From Owenia fusiformis (lineage: Eukaryota; Annelida; Polychaeta; Sabellida; Oweniidae): DNA of 64,000 nt. The notes under the pieces were generated by a model. It made no database searches. It saw only the letters and a program-made list of their open reading frames with translations, and had not been told where the DNA came from. The stretch lies in NCBI GenBank assembly GCA_903813345.2, contig CAIIXF020000001.1, positions 13,287,915 through 13,351,914 on the forward strand, given 5' to 3'. This document shows positions 48,147 through 59,776 of the stretch, one piece after another; position 1 is the first letter of the stretch, and each line of letters begins with the position of its first letter. The translations under genes and the position numbers were made by a program.

Positions 48147-48419
48147 TCAACAGTATACAAATAGTGACTGCCATTGAGGGCAATATGGCAAACTATTTTC
48201 TCCGAGGGAATATCCTGTCCACTGACATGTTCCCGAGGCCGCAGGAGATTTGATAATGTTTTTTGTAGCCAAAGAATCGGCTTGGTCCATCAATTCATCC
48301 AAATCATCGTCATTTATCGTTTCGAAACGACCAGCCTTATTGTCGTCTGAACTGAACTTTGAATGCGCACTAATTATGCGCAGTCGTTTTCCTGGGATTT
48401 CAATGACGTCATCGGTCAT
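48147..48419 (-). pseudogene. Fragment resembling the N-terminus of DUF3504/Crypton-derived proteins
   Basis: Frame starts MTDDVIEIPGKRLRI and contains RFETINDDDLDELMDQADS and ATKNIIK. The phrase 'RF...DLDELI...DS..TKK' is how many invertebrate tyrosine-recombinase-derived (Crypton, ZMYM/QRICH-like) proteins begin. Nothing downstream continues it, so it is a truncated piece. It lies in a 396-bp segment (48156-48551, TA at both edges) that copy B lacks. Assignment is from memory of the family and tentative. Confidence 0.4.
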
Positions 48420-48838
48420 TAGTAGCTTTTATCTTCCCCGTAATCTGCGAAAGCGGGGATTTAGTACTTTCCAGGGAATTAGTCTATCTATTTCATGTGA
48501 CCATGAATTGACCAATAAGCGTATAGAATACATATGAGGTATGCAATAATACATATTGCTGACCGCTCATCAACCAATCAGAATTGAGTATTATAACATA
48601 CTTATGATGATGTATAGTGCAAATTGTATACAAGACAGCGGGCCAATATAAGTTTTGAAAAGCCCGCGCCCGCTAACTTTCTGATTGGTCAAGGCGCTGA
48701 CATCATAACCAATCAATCGAAGATAAAACTGCGCGAGCAATTTTTCTAAACTCATTTCAATCATTTTCAAACCATTTGTTTGTCAATTCTATAAGAAAAC
48801 GGTACTGTCTGACCAGTCTACATCATCATAGGTATGTT

Positions 48839-48961
48839 ATAAATCGTTTATGTCACTATCGTGGCACTTATGCCCTCGGTTCTCAGAGATCAATGTCCCT
48901 CCCAAGGTCGGGCCATATATCACTGAGACCTTGGGCATATATGCCACGATAGTGACATAAC
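48839..48961. repeat. Hairpin MITE present only in copy A
   Basis: TATGTCACTATCGTGGCA at the left and TGCCACGATAGTGACATA at the right are exact inverted repeats around an inner palindrome (GACCTTGGG...). Copy B has no such sequence at the matching place. Confidence 0.75.
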
Positions 48962-49112
48962 CTCTAATTATTATTGAGGTACTAACAATATCAGTTATTA
49001 CCTCGAGTAGTTCCTTATCTGCGTTCCAATGGTTTTCTTGCATCCATCTTGCCGGCTCTGCTAGATCCTCAATACGAGCAGGACGAATCTTAACACCGTC
49101 TACATTGGCCAT

Positions 49113-50701
49113 GCTAAAATATCGTTGTACATGTAGGTTATTCACTTATCTTATGCAGATATGTCAATAGTTTGACTTCGTGTCAATATAGTCTCTAGTC
49201 ATGTACACGTCTGGGGTTTAATTTAAGTTACTTACAGTATACTTCCTTATTTACCATATTCAGACTGTATGTGCCAGTTAGATTGTAGTCTACAAACTCT
49301 GACCTGGAATCATGTACTGATGTATATGCATAGTTGCATACGATGTGGCTGCATACGATGTTTTGTTTTGCAACCCTCATAGCCTAAAACCTCTTTCAAA
49401 GGCTGACTGATCTGATAGAACAATTAGAAAACAACAACTCCATGCTATTTGCACCAAATCCCACCGAACAAAACATGTTCTGATAAATAGCGGTTATTTT
49501 GAAAATTTCTTCATGAACAGAGCTCCCTTGCCCCTAGGTTTCAGCATATTTTGAACCAAATCCGTCTGGTATTTGAGTTATCAAAGATTATTTTCTAAGA
49601 AAAATGGCAGCCATTTTGAATTTCAGCTGCCATCTTGAAAACTTCTCCTTGAGCAGAGCTCCTTTGTCCCTAGGCGTCAGCATATAAATTTTGAATCAAA
49701 TCCATCCGTTAGTATTTGAGTTAGAATTCAAATTGCGGCCATTTTGAATTGAGTAGCCATATTGAACATTCCTTCTCGAGCAGAGCTTATAAAATTGTAA
49801 TCAAATCCGTCAACCGGTATTTGAGTCATCGCCCGGACACACGAATGGACGAACGGGCGGACGTGTTGGACGGATTGCTTTTCAATCCCCCTCGAACTTC
49901 GTTCGGTGGGATAATCAGGTCCTTGCATGAAAGAGGTAAACCTAAATTGCTCCTTATTTCTCAATCTCATTTGGCGTTATCTCGCAGAAGAAATATATAC
50001 TTCCGTTAGAATATGTAACCCATAAAGTTCGTTTTATACTCCAAATAGAAATCATCTCAACGACTTGCAATACACTTAAAGTTTCTTAGGGTAGTTATGT
50101 TCAGAAATGTTCGTGGATACCTGGGGATCTGATGGGCTATTACAAATCATGTGAATAGACACGACAGATGCCATGGATAATGCATATCAATAATAACTCA
50201 CAGAGCATACAAGACCTTGTGGGTATGTGTGTACGTGTAGCTAAACTAAACTGGAAATGAAAAATGACAAGAGGAGAAACAAAAACTAATTTAATGTTAA
50301 ATCATGAAATCGAACGTGTCGAATAAACATGATAAATGTGTCATAAAGCATAGGAGCAAAACTCAATTCGTCGCAAATCCCTTTTGGGAATCTTAATTAT
50401 GAAACGAAAAATAATTTGTTTAATTGTATCGTTGTAAGGAACCGAATCCAGTGGTATTGAAGAATGATATCAGAGTAGTATATCTTGCAATATATTCATC
50501 ATGTTTTTATTTCACCTTTGACTTTCAAAGTTCATTGCTGATTTGCTACGCATACGTGTTTTTGTAAATTTTATACAAGCAGTATTTTAAACAATGATTT
50601 GACGAAACAGGGCTTGCAAAAACACTTTAAGTCGAACGATCCAACATCTATACGAGTTTTCAGTCTCATTGATCATGGGTGTACCACTAGTTCCTTAACA
50701 T
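49113..50701. other. Spacer between GNAT-1A start and GNAT-2A stop
   Basis: Holds three diverged tandem units (49500-49850; GAGCAGAGCTC..., AATCAAATCC..., GTATTTGAGT) and a run of ACGAACGGGCGGACGT. A minus-strand AATAAA at 50511-50506 may serve GNAT-2A. Repeated at 58163-59776 in copy B. ORFs across it on both strands look like chance. Confidence 0.55.
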
Positions 50702-52180
50702 CTAAAAGGGGGCAAACGAATAGATTTTCTCCATGGGGAAGTTTACACTGTTTTTACTGAATAGCGCCAACGCACTGCCCATCTTCTTCAATTTATATTT
50801 CTCAGTGATATACTCGATGGACTCGGTAACAGTAAACGTGTTGAGCTCAATGGTAGAACCTTCGGGAATCTCCGATGATAGGAATTGAATCAGCCTATTA
50901 GCAATTTTTGCAGTATTAGCATAAAATGGTGCAACTCTGTAAACGTTGTTGATAAGATGTGCTATAAGGAACCCAACGATAATACCATCTGTAGTCGCAG
51001 ATATGAGATAATTTTCAGAGCCAACAGCAAACTCAGTTAGGAAAGCTTTACGATCTTGGAGTCCGGTGATTTCCTCATCATACGCTACTATATCATCAAT
51101 TGATGCAGCAACACCACGACGGACAACTTCCACCGTTGAATCCACATCTAACGCCACATCTCTGTGTAACGAACCAAGAAATATTTCTGCATTGTAACCT
51201 TCGTGGACAAATCCATACTTCTTGTAAAAATCAACAGCATGGATTTCGGCGTGTAGCCATGCATTACGATCCCCAATGCAGGACTTGTAGGCACATACTA
51301 GTTTCTTTCCAATGCCCTTACCACGGTGTTCTTTCTTCACAATGATTTTTGCTCCAAGTCCAATATCGGGACCTAAGATATTCCATGTAGCAAATCCTAT
51401 AAGATTGAAAACTTAGGTATAACTAGACATTTGAATTAGCTATTGCTACTAGTAATTTGTTCAGGCCCATTTATGAGATTATTTGGGGTCAATAAAATGT
51501 AAAATCTGAAAAATATATGAGCATATGGTAGATAATAGATGTTAATGAAAAAATATATTGAATTTCAACTTTTGAAGGTCACAAAGGGTAAAAAGGTCAA
51601 CTCTCAAAATTGAGATCGGGTCAATCCTTGGGAATTCGTTTTATAGGTTTTTAGGTCAATATTTGTTAAAACAAGTTGAAATTTGATGAACTCACCAACG
51701 GGGCTGCCTGTATTATCTTCGGCAACAATGACCCCATCTCCATAGACTCTCTTGAACAACTAAAAATGATAATAAGATTTGAATTTTCGTTGAAAATTAA
51801 CAGACTTTGACAAATAATCTAATAGGGACATCGCCAACCATTTTTGGAATAAGTAAGGTCACGTTACACTGAACCATGTATTTCCAATCTGAAATTATTT
51901 AACGTTAGGATTCGATGATAATTTTATCAATTTACTGCCTATTCATAGCCTAGATGACAATTCATTACCGTTACCTTGTTGAAGGTGAATCTGAATGGAA
52001 TAGTAATGACCTAATTACACAAAGCTCTGAGAACAATAGAACAGTCTACATAAGAGACTGAGTATTGTGCAAAATATTTACCTTGAGATCTTCAACATCA
52101 TCTACCCATCCATTCTCTTGATGCCAAGCAACAACCTCTTCAAAGTCCTCTTCCCGAGCTGGACGGATGGTTACATCCAT
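50702..52180 (-). CDS. GNAT-2A, two-domain GNAT-family N-acetyltransferase
   Basis: Three exons, 52180-52082, 51759-51696 and 51396-50702, give 285 aa with matching phases. It starts MDVTIRPAREEDFEEV. The N-terminal GNAT fold has EHRGKGIGKKLV, a textbook R/QxxGxG/A acetyl-CoA loop, then FYKKYGF, the usual beta6-alpha4 region. From about residue 165 a second degenerate GNAT module follows (Acetyltransf_18, as in YitH/HolE-like proteins), ending KIYSFAPF. Such proteins acetylate small amines in known cases; the substrate here is unknown and no signal peptide is seen, so it is probably cytosolic. It lies upstream of GNAT-1A in the same orientation and shares its exon layout, so the two are old paralogues. 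Confidence 0.88.
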
Positions 52181-52517
52181 TCTTTATTTTTAGATGATCG
52201 GTCTTATCGGTTTATTCTATTCCTGAATAAATCAGTAGTGGAGGAACTCATACAACGTGTTGCGTAATCGACCTTCTGTCTAAATGTAGTGTCAAGTGTT
52301 GATTAGAGAAAATGGGCCGAGCCATAAGTTTTAAAGGACCATATTACATTTTAAGAAAAATGTTTTCGTGTGGAATTTCGTTCTGGAAATCAGAAACTCG
52401 TTCAAAATTGTTATAGTTCAAAATCTACACGAGAGAAAGAAGCGAACGAGTACATGTCAATATCACCGTGTATATTAAAATTGTATTCCAAAAATATCAT
52501 AGGATGTTATTTTGTAC

Positions 52518-53908
52518 TTAAGGTATGAGTACCGTAATCCAACACCAAATTCGAAAATTCATATACACGTCGCACGAAACTGGGGACAATTAGCGTAACA
52601 TTATGGCGTCAAAAAAAACAAAACAAAACAATGAGCAGTATAGGGCGCAAACAGCCTTACAACGTCAAAAACGACAAGCGTCACATTTTTTACAAGTTTA
52701 GTCAGCCTCAAAATAAAATACTTTATCCTTATCTAATCATTACAAAATTTACAGGGTAGCAAGATCTCGAGGACAATATTTCTAAAATGTTTTTGAATTT
52801 TGAAAAACGGTCAAGAAATCCACTTGGGGCGTTAGTAAAAATTGATATGTATGGAATTTGTGGTAAAAAATCGATGCGTCACATTTTTTCAAGTCTCGAA
52901 AACCAGCTCTTATTTTGATATTATTTGCAAAATAAACAAACCGGTTATTGTTTTGTAAATTTCGCCATGACAATATTGTGCAGTTAAATTTTCTTTCAAA
53001 TCAGACCTAAATTAGAAGGTTAAATGAAGGTAAACTTATTGCTCGTCCCATTCGCCTTCAAAACCTTACACAATTTTGAAAATTTTAAAAGCGTTCGTAT
53101 AAGATAATTTGAAGTGTAGCCGTTAAGCAATTGTGACGTCATAAATGCAAATGTTCCATTGAATAAATTGTGAAATTTAAGTGGGATTTTGATCATTATT
53201 TCAAAAGTTATCTCAATTTCAACGAGCCCTGTAAGCGTAAAGTGTTACGTCTTACAGCGTATTTGACGATGTCTGAGTATATTTAACTTTAAAAATGTGT
53301 TGGATCCCATCAAAATTTTGAAGGAAAAATAATTTCATTGAAATGCGAATAAAAAATACTTTAAAATGATATGTAAAACACATAGTTGGCTTTTTAAATA
53401 AGGCAGAGATTAACGTTCAAAGCTGAGATAAGCCCGCATTTCCCGAATTGTCCCCAGGTCCGTGCACGTCATAATAACAATACTTTGCACATATGGCGTT
53501 CGTGACCAACTATAAAACGCTTACCCCCCATAGTGTTATATATCAAAATGTACCTGTTCATATAGGGGTTCGATTGATCTACATCAAATTATAGGGAGTC
53601 AGGTTACTTTTTGAGATATCAGCGTCCATTTATTGTAACTCGCGTTTGCCACCACTTCCTCAATTCTTATATGACGGGCAAACGCGTAGTAAACATGCTC
53701 ACGTCGGAACTATTTTTGACCTACATCGCTATTTTCGTAATTCAAATGAAAGTTAAACTCCTCCTCTTTATTTTGATACCAAATAGTGGCATACTAGGTA
53801 CCCTAGAAGCCAACTATGGCGTTATTTAGAACAATACCACAGGTTTTTAAATGGACTATATAGGGGTCATACCTTTTGGCGGATGGATATGGAACCTCAT
53901 ACCTTTAA
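52518..53908. mobile_element. TTAA MITE copy 1, split by a nested insertion
   Basis: Ends TTAAGGTATGAGTACC and CCTCATACCTTTAA; the body equals the 477-bp copies at 61596 and 62856 apart from an inserted 914-bp block. The TTAA target fits piggyBac-type mobilisation. Confidence 0.85.
52563..53476. mobile_element. Nested TIR element inside TTAA MITE copy 1
   Basis: Its ends carry CTGGGGACAATT and AATTGTCCCCAG preceded by ACGTCGCACG / CGTGCACGT, inverted repeats of about 28 bp with few mismatches. Copies 2 and 3 read straight through (AATTCATAACAATAC), and here ATA is repeated at both edges. No transposase ORF. Confidence 0.75.
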
Positions 53909-53919
53909 TGTATAGATAT

Positions 53920-54374
53920 ATCCTATGATCACATGATTAGGAGTGTCTAAGAATTTTGATTGGGATCAATTGTGATGATGTCTATTCCGTATCAAATGAC
54001 ACGTGACTAATTTTCATGTGATACGGTGGGCTGTATCACTACGGAGTCAATAGCAACGATGTGACGTCACTGATTATACCACTTAAGGAAAACAATATGA
54101 CGTCATACTATTTCACAGACACGTACAAATACAACGGTATGACGTCATATTGTTTCAAAGCGAAATCAAAAATTATAATAGTTACCAGGAGTACAGGGTA
54201 CTGAACACAATCATCTGACCAAATCAAAATGCTTCAAAATCCCTAGACATGTGATAAAATCGTCATCACACGTTTCAGCTTATGTGATACAGGAAATATT
54301 CCACTCGGGTAAGAATGTATCACCACTCAAGCTTCGCTTTCGTGGATGATACAATATAACCTTTCGTGGAATAT
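53920..54374. other. Junction DNA between the two duplication copies
   Basis: 455 bp found only here. Includes short inverted runs (GTATCAAATGACACGTG; AATATTCCACTCG against CGTGGAATATT; GTATCACCACTC...GTGGATGATAC), so probably one or more MITE pieces at the breakpoint. No ORF with support. Confidence 0.5.
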
Positions 54375-54546
54375 TAAATCGGCTCTCTGAGTACTTATCC
54401 TTAGAAGGTGACGAAGCATCGGGCACAGCTTGCTCATTGTTAGCAACGGATTCAAATTCCGTTTCCCCTAAAAATTCTGTCGTTGACGATGACGATGGAA
54501 AATTGTCCAGCTCTCCAGACCTCTTTAGTTTTCTCAAGAAAAACAT
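54375..54546 (-). pseudogene. Orphan copy of TRPA exon 1, 5' part only
   Basis: 57 codons from Met match TRPA exon 1 (MFFLRKLKRSGELDNF ... KDKYSESRF) with four substitutions I can see (FLGETEF for FFGETEL; EQAV for EEAG). At 54375 homology stops at the duplication breakpoint, so the last third of the exon and its donor are gone. The frame runs on about 30 codons into unrelated DNA. The presumed TRPA 5' flank is duplicated with it. Confidence 0.85.
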
Positions 54547-55292
54547 TTTAGTTATTAAAAAATCGCAATCCCAGCGACCTTATTCAGTATAACACAGACA
54601 TTGGTCTCCTTAGCAGTGATTGATTTTAGTGTTTATAGTTCGCTCTTGCATTTAACCAGTTAAGTGAACACCAATGCAAGAACAAATGAATTCCAAATGT
54701 GCTCATGCTCCGGCGTATATTACTTTAATCGAGGTCACCTCAATCCTCCAACGCATACGACTTATGGTACTACTAACATCTCTGATACCACACATCAATG
54801 CTTGATTCAACAATGTATTGTTTTAAAAAACATTTGTTCGAAGTGGAATTCATGAAAGCTGTTATTAAGGGGATAACTGAGGTACATTTATCATACATTA
54901 TTCAATGATAGCGCATTAACAAGATCATGTTCAATGATGATGGGTCCATTAACGATCAAATAACAAAACATGCGATTACTAGACGTGCCAATCATACAGT
55001 CATATAGGCCAATGAATTGTGATGCATAATGTAATTCACGATCATCTTTCGTTGATCACCGATGCTCCTTGGATTTTAGACAAACTGTTCTGTAGGATTC
55101 TGGTTTTCATAGGATAGACTGGTTTGATGATCTTGATCATACTGACCATAAAACATGTTATATTAAATGTTGAGTGAAGAAACTAAGAAAAATGTGGCAA
55201 AAGATTTAAAAAACACTGAAACAAACTGTAACAGGTACGCTTCTTGGCTTCATTATGATTTTTATTAATTACCATAACACTAACTGATTTGA

Positions 55293-58162
55293 TTAAAAGG
55301 GAGCAGATGACAACATCTTGTCCATTCCTGGAGGGATCACCACAGTTTTGGTGAAGAGGGCTCTTCCGCTTATAACTTTGTTAAGCTGATATTGTTCAAT
55401 TATGTGCGCAATTGCATCGGGTGCTGGTTCACATACGTACAACTGAATCCTAGGTTTAAAGGGTAACCGTCGAACCATTTCGTTGAATAACGAGTTTGCT
55501 ATCGCATTTAATTTGTGTTTGCCATGAACGGAGCCACTATAAAAACATCGCCAACCCCTCGAACTGTTAAGTATCCACAAACATTACCACCGATTTTTGC
55601 GATTAAAAAAATATCGCTTTCCCTATTTCCATTTTCTTCAAGAAATCGCCTTCTACTGTATCCTTGATATCCTGTTATGGCCTCATCGTATGCAATGACG
55701 TCATCCATATGGGTTGAATCGCCAATAATGACGCTTCCATCAAACAATGCTGGTTCCAGAGTGCTTTCACTGTTAACAATACCATTATATGCACCAATGG
55801 CATACCCTTCGTGTTTATATCCGCACTTGTCTTTATACAGTCCAGCAATGGCGTCCACGGAGTTAACCATAAGATTGCGATCTCCTAAACATGTTTTAGA
55901 AGCAGCTACAAGTTGTCGTGCGATACCACGATTTCGCATGTCATCTCTCACAATTATTCTCGTTCCTATACCAAGTGATGGATTTAAATCACACCATTGC
56001 GCAAAACCTAAAAATGCAACAATGAGATTATATTGACGTAACACCTTAATCTTAAAACAGACGGACGGACGAATGCAAAGACGAGAACCCGACAAATGAA
56101 CACTGGACAGTAGACGTACAACCAAATTGGTAAACAAATGTGTGTACCTATGGGCCTATCACTATTATCAACAGCTACAATCCCTTTATCTCCATAAACT
56201 CGCAGATACATCTAAAAATATAAGTACAACTTTAATAAGCGAGTGATTGTTACGCGGAATATGGCATATATTCATGGTTGCGCGGTATTTGTGATAGGAG
56301 TGAATACTGCCATACTGACCTGTGGTATATGGCATATTCTGCAGGTGAGTATGGCGTATTTCGCAGTGAATATGCGATACATTGGTTTCAGTGAAAACAT
56401 TGATCTAATGGTGAAAACAGTAATCAAACAAACAGAAATGTAAAAACTCTAAATGTAAATCTATATGTAACAATTAATATGTACAAATGTAAATAATCTG
56501 TTAATGTGAATTGTCTGTAATTATATGTAATGTTTAAATCTTCACTTATGTGGAGGAAATAAAGACACTGAACTGAACTGAACATATAGTGGTGAAAACG
56601 CGATACAGAAAGCCTCGATTTGATTGGTCAAAAGAATCGATTCTAAATATAAAACTATGCTGGATTACCAATGTTGTTAGCGCTTCGAGTACTAATATGT
56701 AACGCCTGAATTGACCTTTTCCATATAATGGAAAAAAGATGGCATAATTGGTACTGGTAGGGCTATGGTAGGGCTAGAATCAAAGTTGTTTTCATAGAAA
56801 ATTACACACAGAATTCAAATATGCCATCAAATAGAAGAAAATGTTAGTTTTTAATGGTTAAAAATGTAGATCTCCAAAAATATCATTAAAAACGAGATTT
56901 TAACGAGATTTCAAAGCTATATGGAAAAAGGACCATTGATTAAGCACGTTTATTACGTGTAATTGCTAAATGATAATTCTGAAAGTATCAGAAATGTGTA
57001 AACTGTGATTGCCAATACAATAATACATAAATACTCGTGTTTTTTAGGTTTTCATCTGGTCTATGTCAACTGTTGATTTGGTTATTAAAATCATCCATCA
57101 CTCATAAGCTCCACGAATGTTGGTTCGTTTATTTATGCCTTTATAATGTTTCCCTTGAATTAATGTGTATTTGCGTGTTACACATACATAAAACAACATC
57201 AAACAATAGGTACCACTGGTGTATGTTATTCAATTGTATTAGTTTATATGTTCAGTGCACTGACCTGTTGATTCGGCAATCTTTGTGATAATTTATAAAT
57301 CTTTGCCCGTTTGTGCATTAATGCAATTGACAACTGCGTACTTCCGTATTGCGTTCTCATTGATTAGTGAGTATGCCATAAACCGCAGGGGAATCTGTCA
57401 TACACCACAAGTGTATATGCCATATTCGTCGCGGGATATAACATATATTTGTATTGTGTTTACCGAGTAACAGTGATCGCCAATGTATACTGTGAAGGTC
57501 AAGAAGGTCTCAACTCGCTTCAAATTGACCAAAGATCTAAACAATAGAAAGAATGTCTAAATTACTTTTTGTCGACAATCATTATTATCAGGCTTTGTTG
57601 ACAGTTGGAGACCTCTCTTGAGGTCAATTGGCAAAATTGTATACTGATACTGTAAACCTTGAAAGTACTGTTGACCGAGACCGGATGTCGAGATCAACAG
57701 TACTCTCAGGGTTTACTGTTGAGGAATACACTTTTGCCAGTTGACCGAATAGAGAGGTTAACATTTGTTTTGTTAGTCCGGAGAATATAATAATTGGAAG
57801 GATATATTACCGAATATCACGTGAACATATTTGGTATCATATTTTAGCAAAAAATCCCCAAACCGTAGAATATTTGTAATTTTTTTCAAAAGTTATTTTT
57901 TCAATTTTTTTTCAAAATTAAAAAAATTCAATATATATTCAAAACTAGCGGTCAACAGTACCTTAGCGGTCAACAGTACATATTGCTGACCGCTCATCAA
58001 CCAATAAGAATTGAGTATTATTATTGAGGTACTAACAATATCAGTTATTACCTCGAGCAGTTCCTTATCTGCGTTCCAATGGTTTTCTTGCATCCATCTT
58101 GCCGGCTCTGCTAGATCCTCAATACGAGCAGGACGAATCTTAACACCGTCTACATTGGCCAT
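55293..58162 (-). pseudogene. GNAT-1B, acetyltransferase gene with one frame break
   Basis: Exons 58162-58052, 56211-56148 and 56007-55293. Unlike copy A, the frame stays open through DKCGYKHEGYAIGAYNG and DDVIAYDEAITGYQGYSRRR to VAPFMANTN, where TAA stops it (about 55510). The -1 frame then continues HKLNAIANSLFNEMVRRL to SSAPF, keeping strong similarity to GNAT-2. So one frame break separates two good coding halves. The N-terminal GNAT domain (RNRGIA loop) would be made intact as a shortened protein of about 240 aa ending inside the second domain. It may be a truncated but expressed gene, or a pseudogene. Confidence 0.72.
56212..58051 (-). other. Intron 1 of GNAT-1B
   Basis: 1.8 kb, matching 46409-49001 without the two copy A insertions. 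Contains the copy B version of the TIR element with TATGGCATAT motifs (56241-57480). Confidence 0.6.
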
Positions 58163-59776
58163 GCTAAAATATCGTTGTACATGTAGGTTATTCACTTATC
58201 TTATGCAGATATAATAGTTGGACTTCGTGTCAATATAGTCTCTAGTCATGTACACGTCTGGGGTTTAATTTAAGTTACTTACAGTATACATGTGTACTTG
58301 CTTATTTATAAAAAGAATCCATATTCAGACTGTATGTACCAGTTAGATTGTAGTCTACAAACTCTGACCTGGAATAATGTACTGATGTATATGCATTATG
58401 CATAGTTGCATACGATGAGGCTGCATATGATGTTTTGTTTTGCAACCCTCATAACCTAAAACCTTTCAAAGGCTGACTGATCTGATAGAACAATTAGAAA
58501 ATAGCAACTCCATGCTGTTTGCACCAAATCCCACCGAACAAAACATGTTCTGATAAATAACGGTTGTTTTGAAAATGTCTTCATGAACAGAGCTCCGTTG
58601 TCCCTAGGTTTCAGGATATAAATTTGAACCAAATATGTCTGGTATTTGCGTTATCAAAGATTATGCTTTTTAAGAAAAATGGCAGCCATTTTGAATTTCA
58701 GCTGCCATCTTGAAAACTTCTCCTTGAGTAGAGCTCCTTTGTCCCTAGGCGTCAGTATATAAATTTAGAATCAAATCCATCCGTTAGTATTTGAGTTAGA
58801 ATTCAAATTGCGGCCATTTTGAATTGAGTAGCCATATTGAACATTCCTTCTCGAGCAGAGCTTATAAAATTGTAATCAAATCCGTCAACCGGTATTTGAG
58901 TCATCGCCCGGACACACGAATGGACGAACGGGCGGACGTGTTGGACGGATTGCTTTTCAATCCCCCTCGAACTTCGTTCGGTGGGATAATCAAGTCCTTG
59001 CATGAAAGAGGTAAACCTAAATTGCTCCTTATTTCTCAATCTCATTTGGCGTTATCTCGCAGAAGAAATATATACTTCCGTTAGAATATGTAACCCATAA
59101 AGTTCGTTTTATACTCCAAATAGAAATCATCTCAACGACTTGCAATACACTTAAAGTTTCTTAGGGTAGTTATGTTCAGAAATGTTCGTGGATACCTGGG
59201 GATCTGATGGGCTATTACAAATCATGTGAATAGACACGACAGATGCCATGGATAATGCATATCAATAATAACTCACAGAGCATACAAGACCTTGTGGGTA
59301 TGTGTGTACGTGTAGCTAAACTAAACTGGAAATGAAAAATGACAAGAGGAGAAAAAAAAACTAATTTAATGTTAAATCTTGAAATCGAACGTGTCGAATA
59401 AACATGATAAATGTGTCATAAAGCATAGGAGCAAAACTCAATTCGTCGCAAATCCCTTTTGGGAATCTTAATTATGAAACGAAAAATAATTTGTTTAATT
59501 GTATCGTTGTAAGGAACCGAATCCAGTGGTATTGAAGAATGATATCAGAGTAGTATATCTTGCAATATATTCATCATGTTTTTATTTCACCTTTGACTTT
59601 CAAAGTTCATTGCTGATTTGCTACGCATACGTGTTTTTGTAAATTTTATACAAGCAGTATTTTAAACAATGATTTGACGAAACAGGGCTTGCAAAAACAC
59701 TTTAAGTCGAACGATCCAACATCTATACGAGTTTTCAGTCTCATTGATCATGGGTGTACCACTAGTTCCTTAACAT

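Larger units (their letters stand above)
46409..49001 (-). other. Intron 1 of GNAT-1A
   Basis: 2.6 kb, much of it mobile-element DNA: a candidate TIR element (46439-47664), runs of AGCGGTCAACAGTA in both orientations (47870-48575), an insertion with a DUF3504-like fragment, and a hairpin MITE. The copy B intron (56212-58051) lacks the last two. Confidence 0.6.
45474..49112 (-). pseudogene. GNAT-1A, two-domain acetyltransferase gene with nonsense codon and frame break
   Basis: Exons 49112-49002, 46408-46345 and 46191-45474, the same layout as the intact GNAT-2 genes (second exon also 64 nt). It starts MANVDGVKIRPARIEDLAEP. The N-terminal GNAT domain has the acetyl-CoA loop RNRGIA (RDDMRNRGIARQLV). 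The second domain resembles the YitH/HolE-like C-terminal GNAT module (Acetyltransf_18), ending PPGMDKMLSSAPF before TAA 45476-45474. Two lesions: a TAA at 46003-46001 after YKDKCG (copy B reads TAT there), and a -1 frame break near 45700 after MANTN, shared with copy B. There is also a 3-nt in-frame insertion (AITAGYQ against AITGYQ). Not translatable as one normal protein. Confidence 0.75.
44558..53919. repeat. Tandem segmental duplication, copy A
   Basis: Sequence from inside TRPA exon 1 through GNAT-1, GNAT-2 and a TTAA MITE recurs in the same order and orientation at 54375-63343. The left breakpoint is at TAAATCGGCTCTC in exon 1 of TRPA. The right end is about TGTATAGATAT after the MITE. 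Copies are nearly identical over long runs, so the event is recent. Differences include a 396-bp segment in A (48156-48551), a hairpin MITE in A (48839-48961) and a nested insert in A (52563-53476). Confidence 0.92.

Noticed and set aside
49728-50009. Overlapping plus and minus ORFs conserved in both duplication copies
   Set aside because: Conservation reflects the recent duplication; the region is tandem-repeat DNA with ACGAACGGGCGG runs.
53611-53829. 72-codon ORF repeated three times (also 61776 and 63036) as a small gene family
   Set aside because: It lies wholly inside the 477-bp TTAA MITE; its repetition follows the element and no protein motif is seen.
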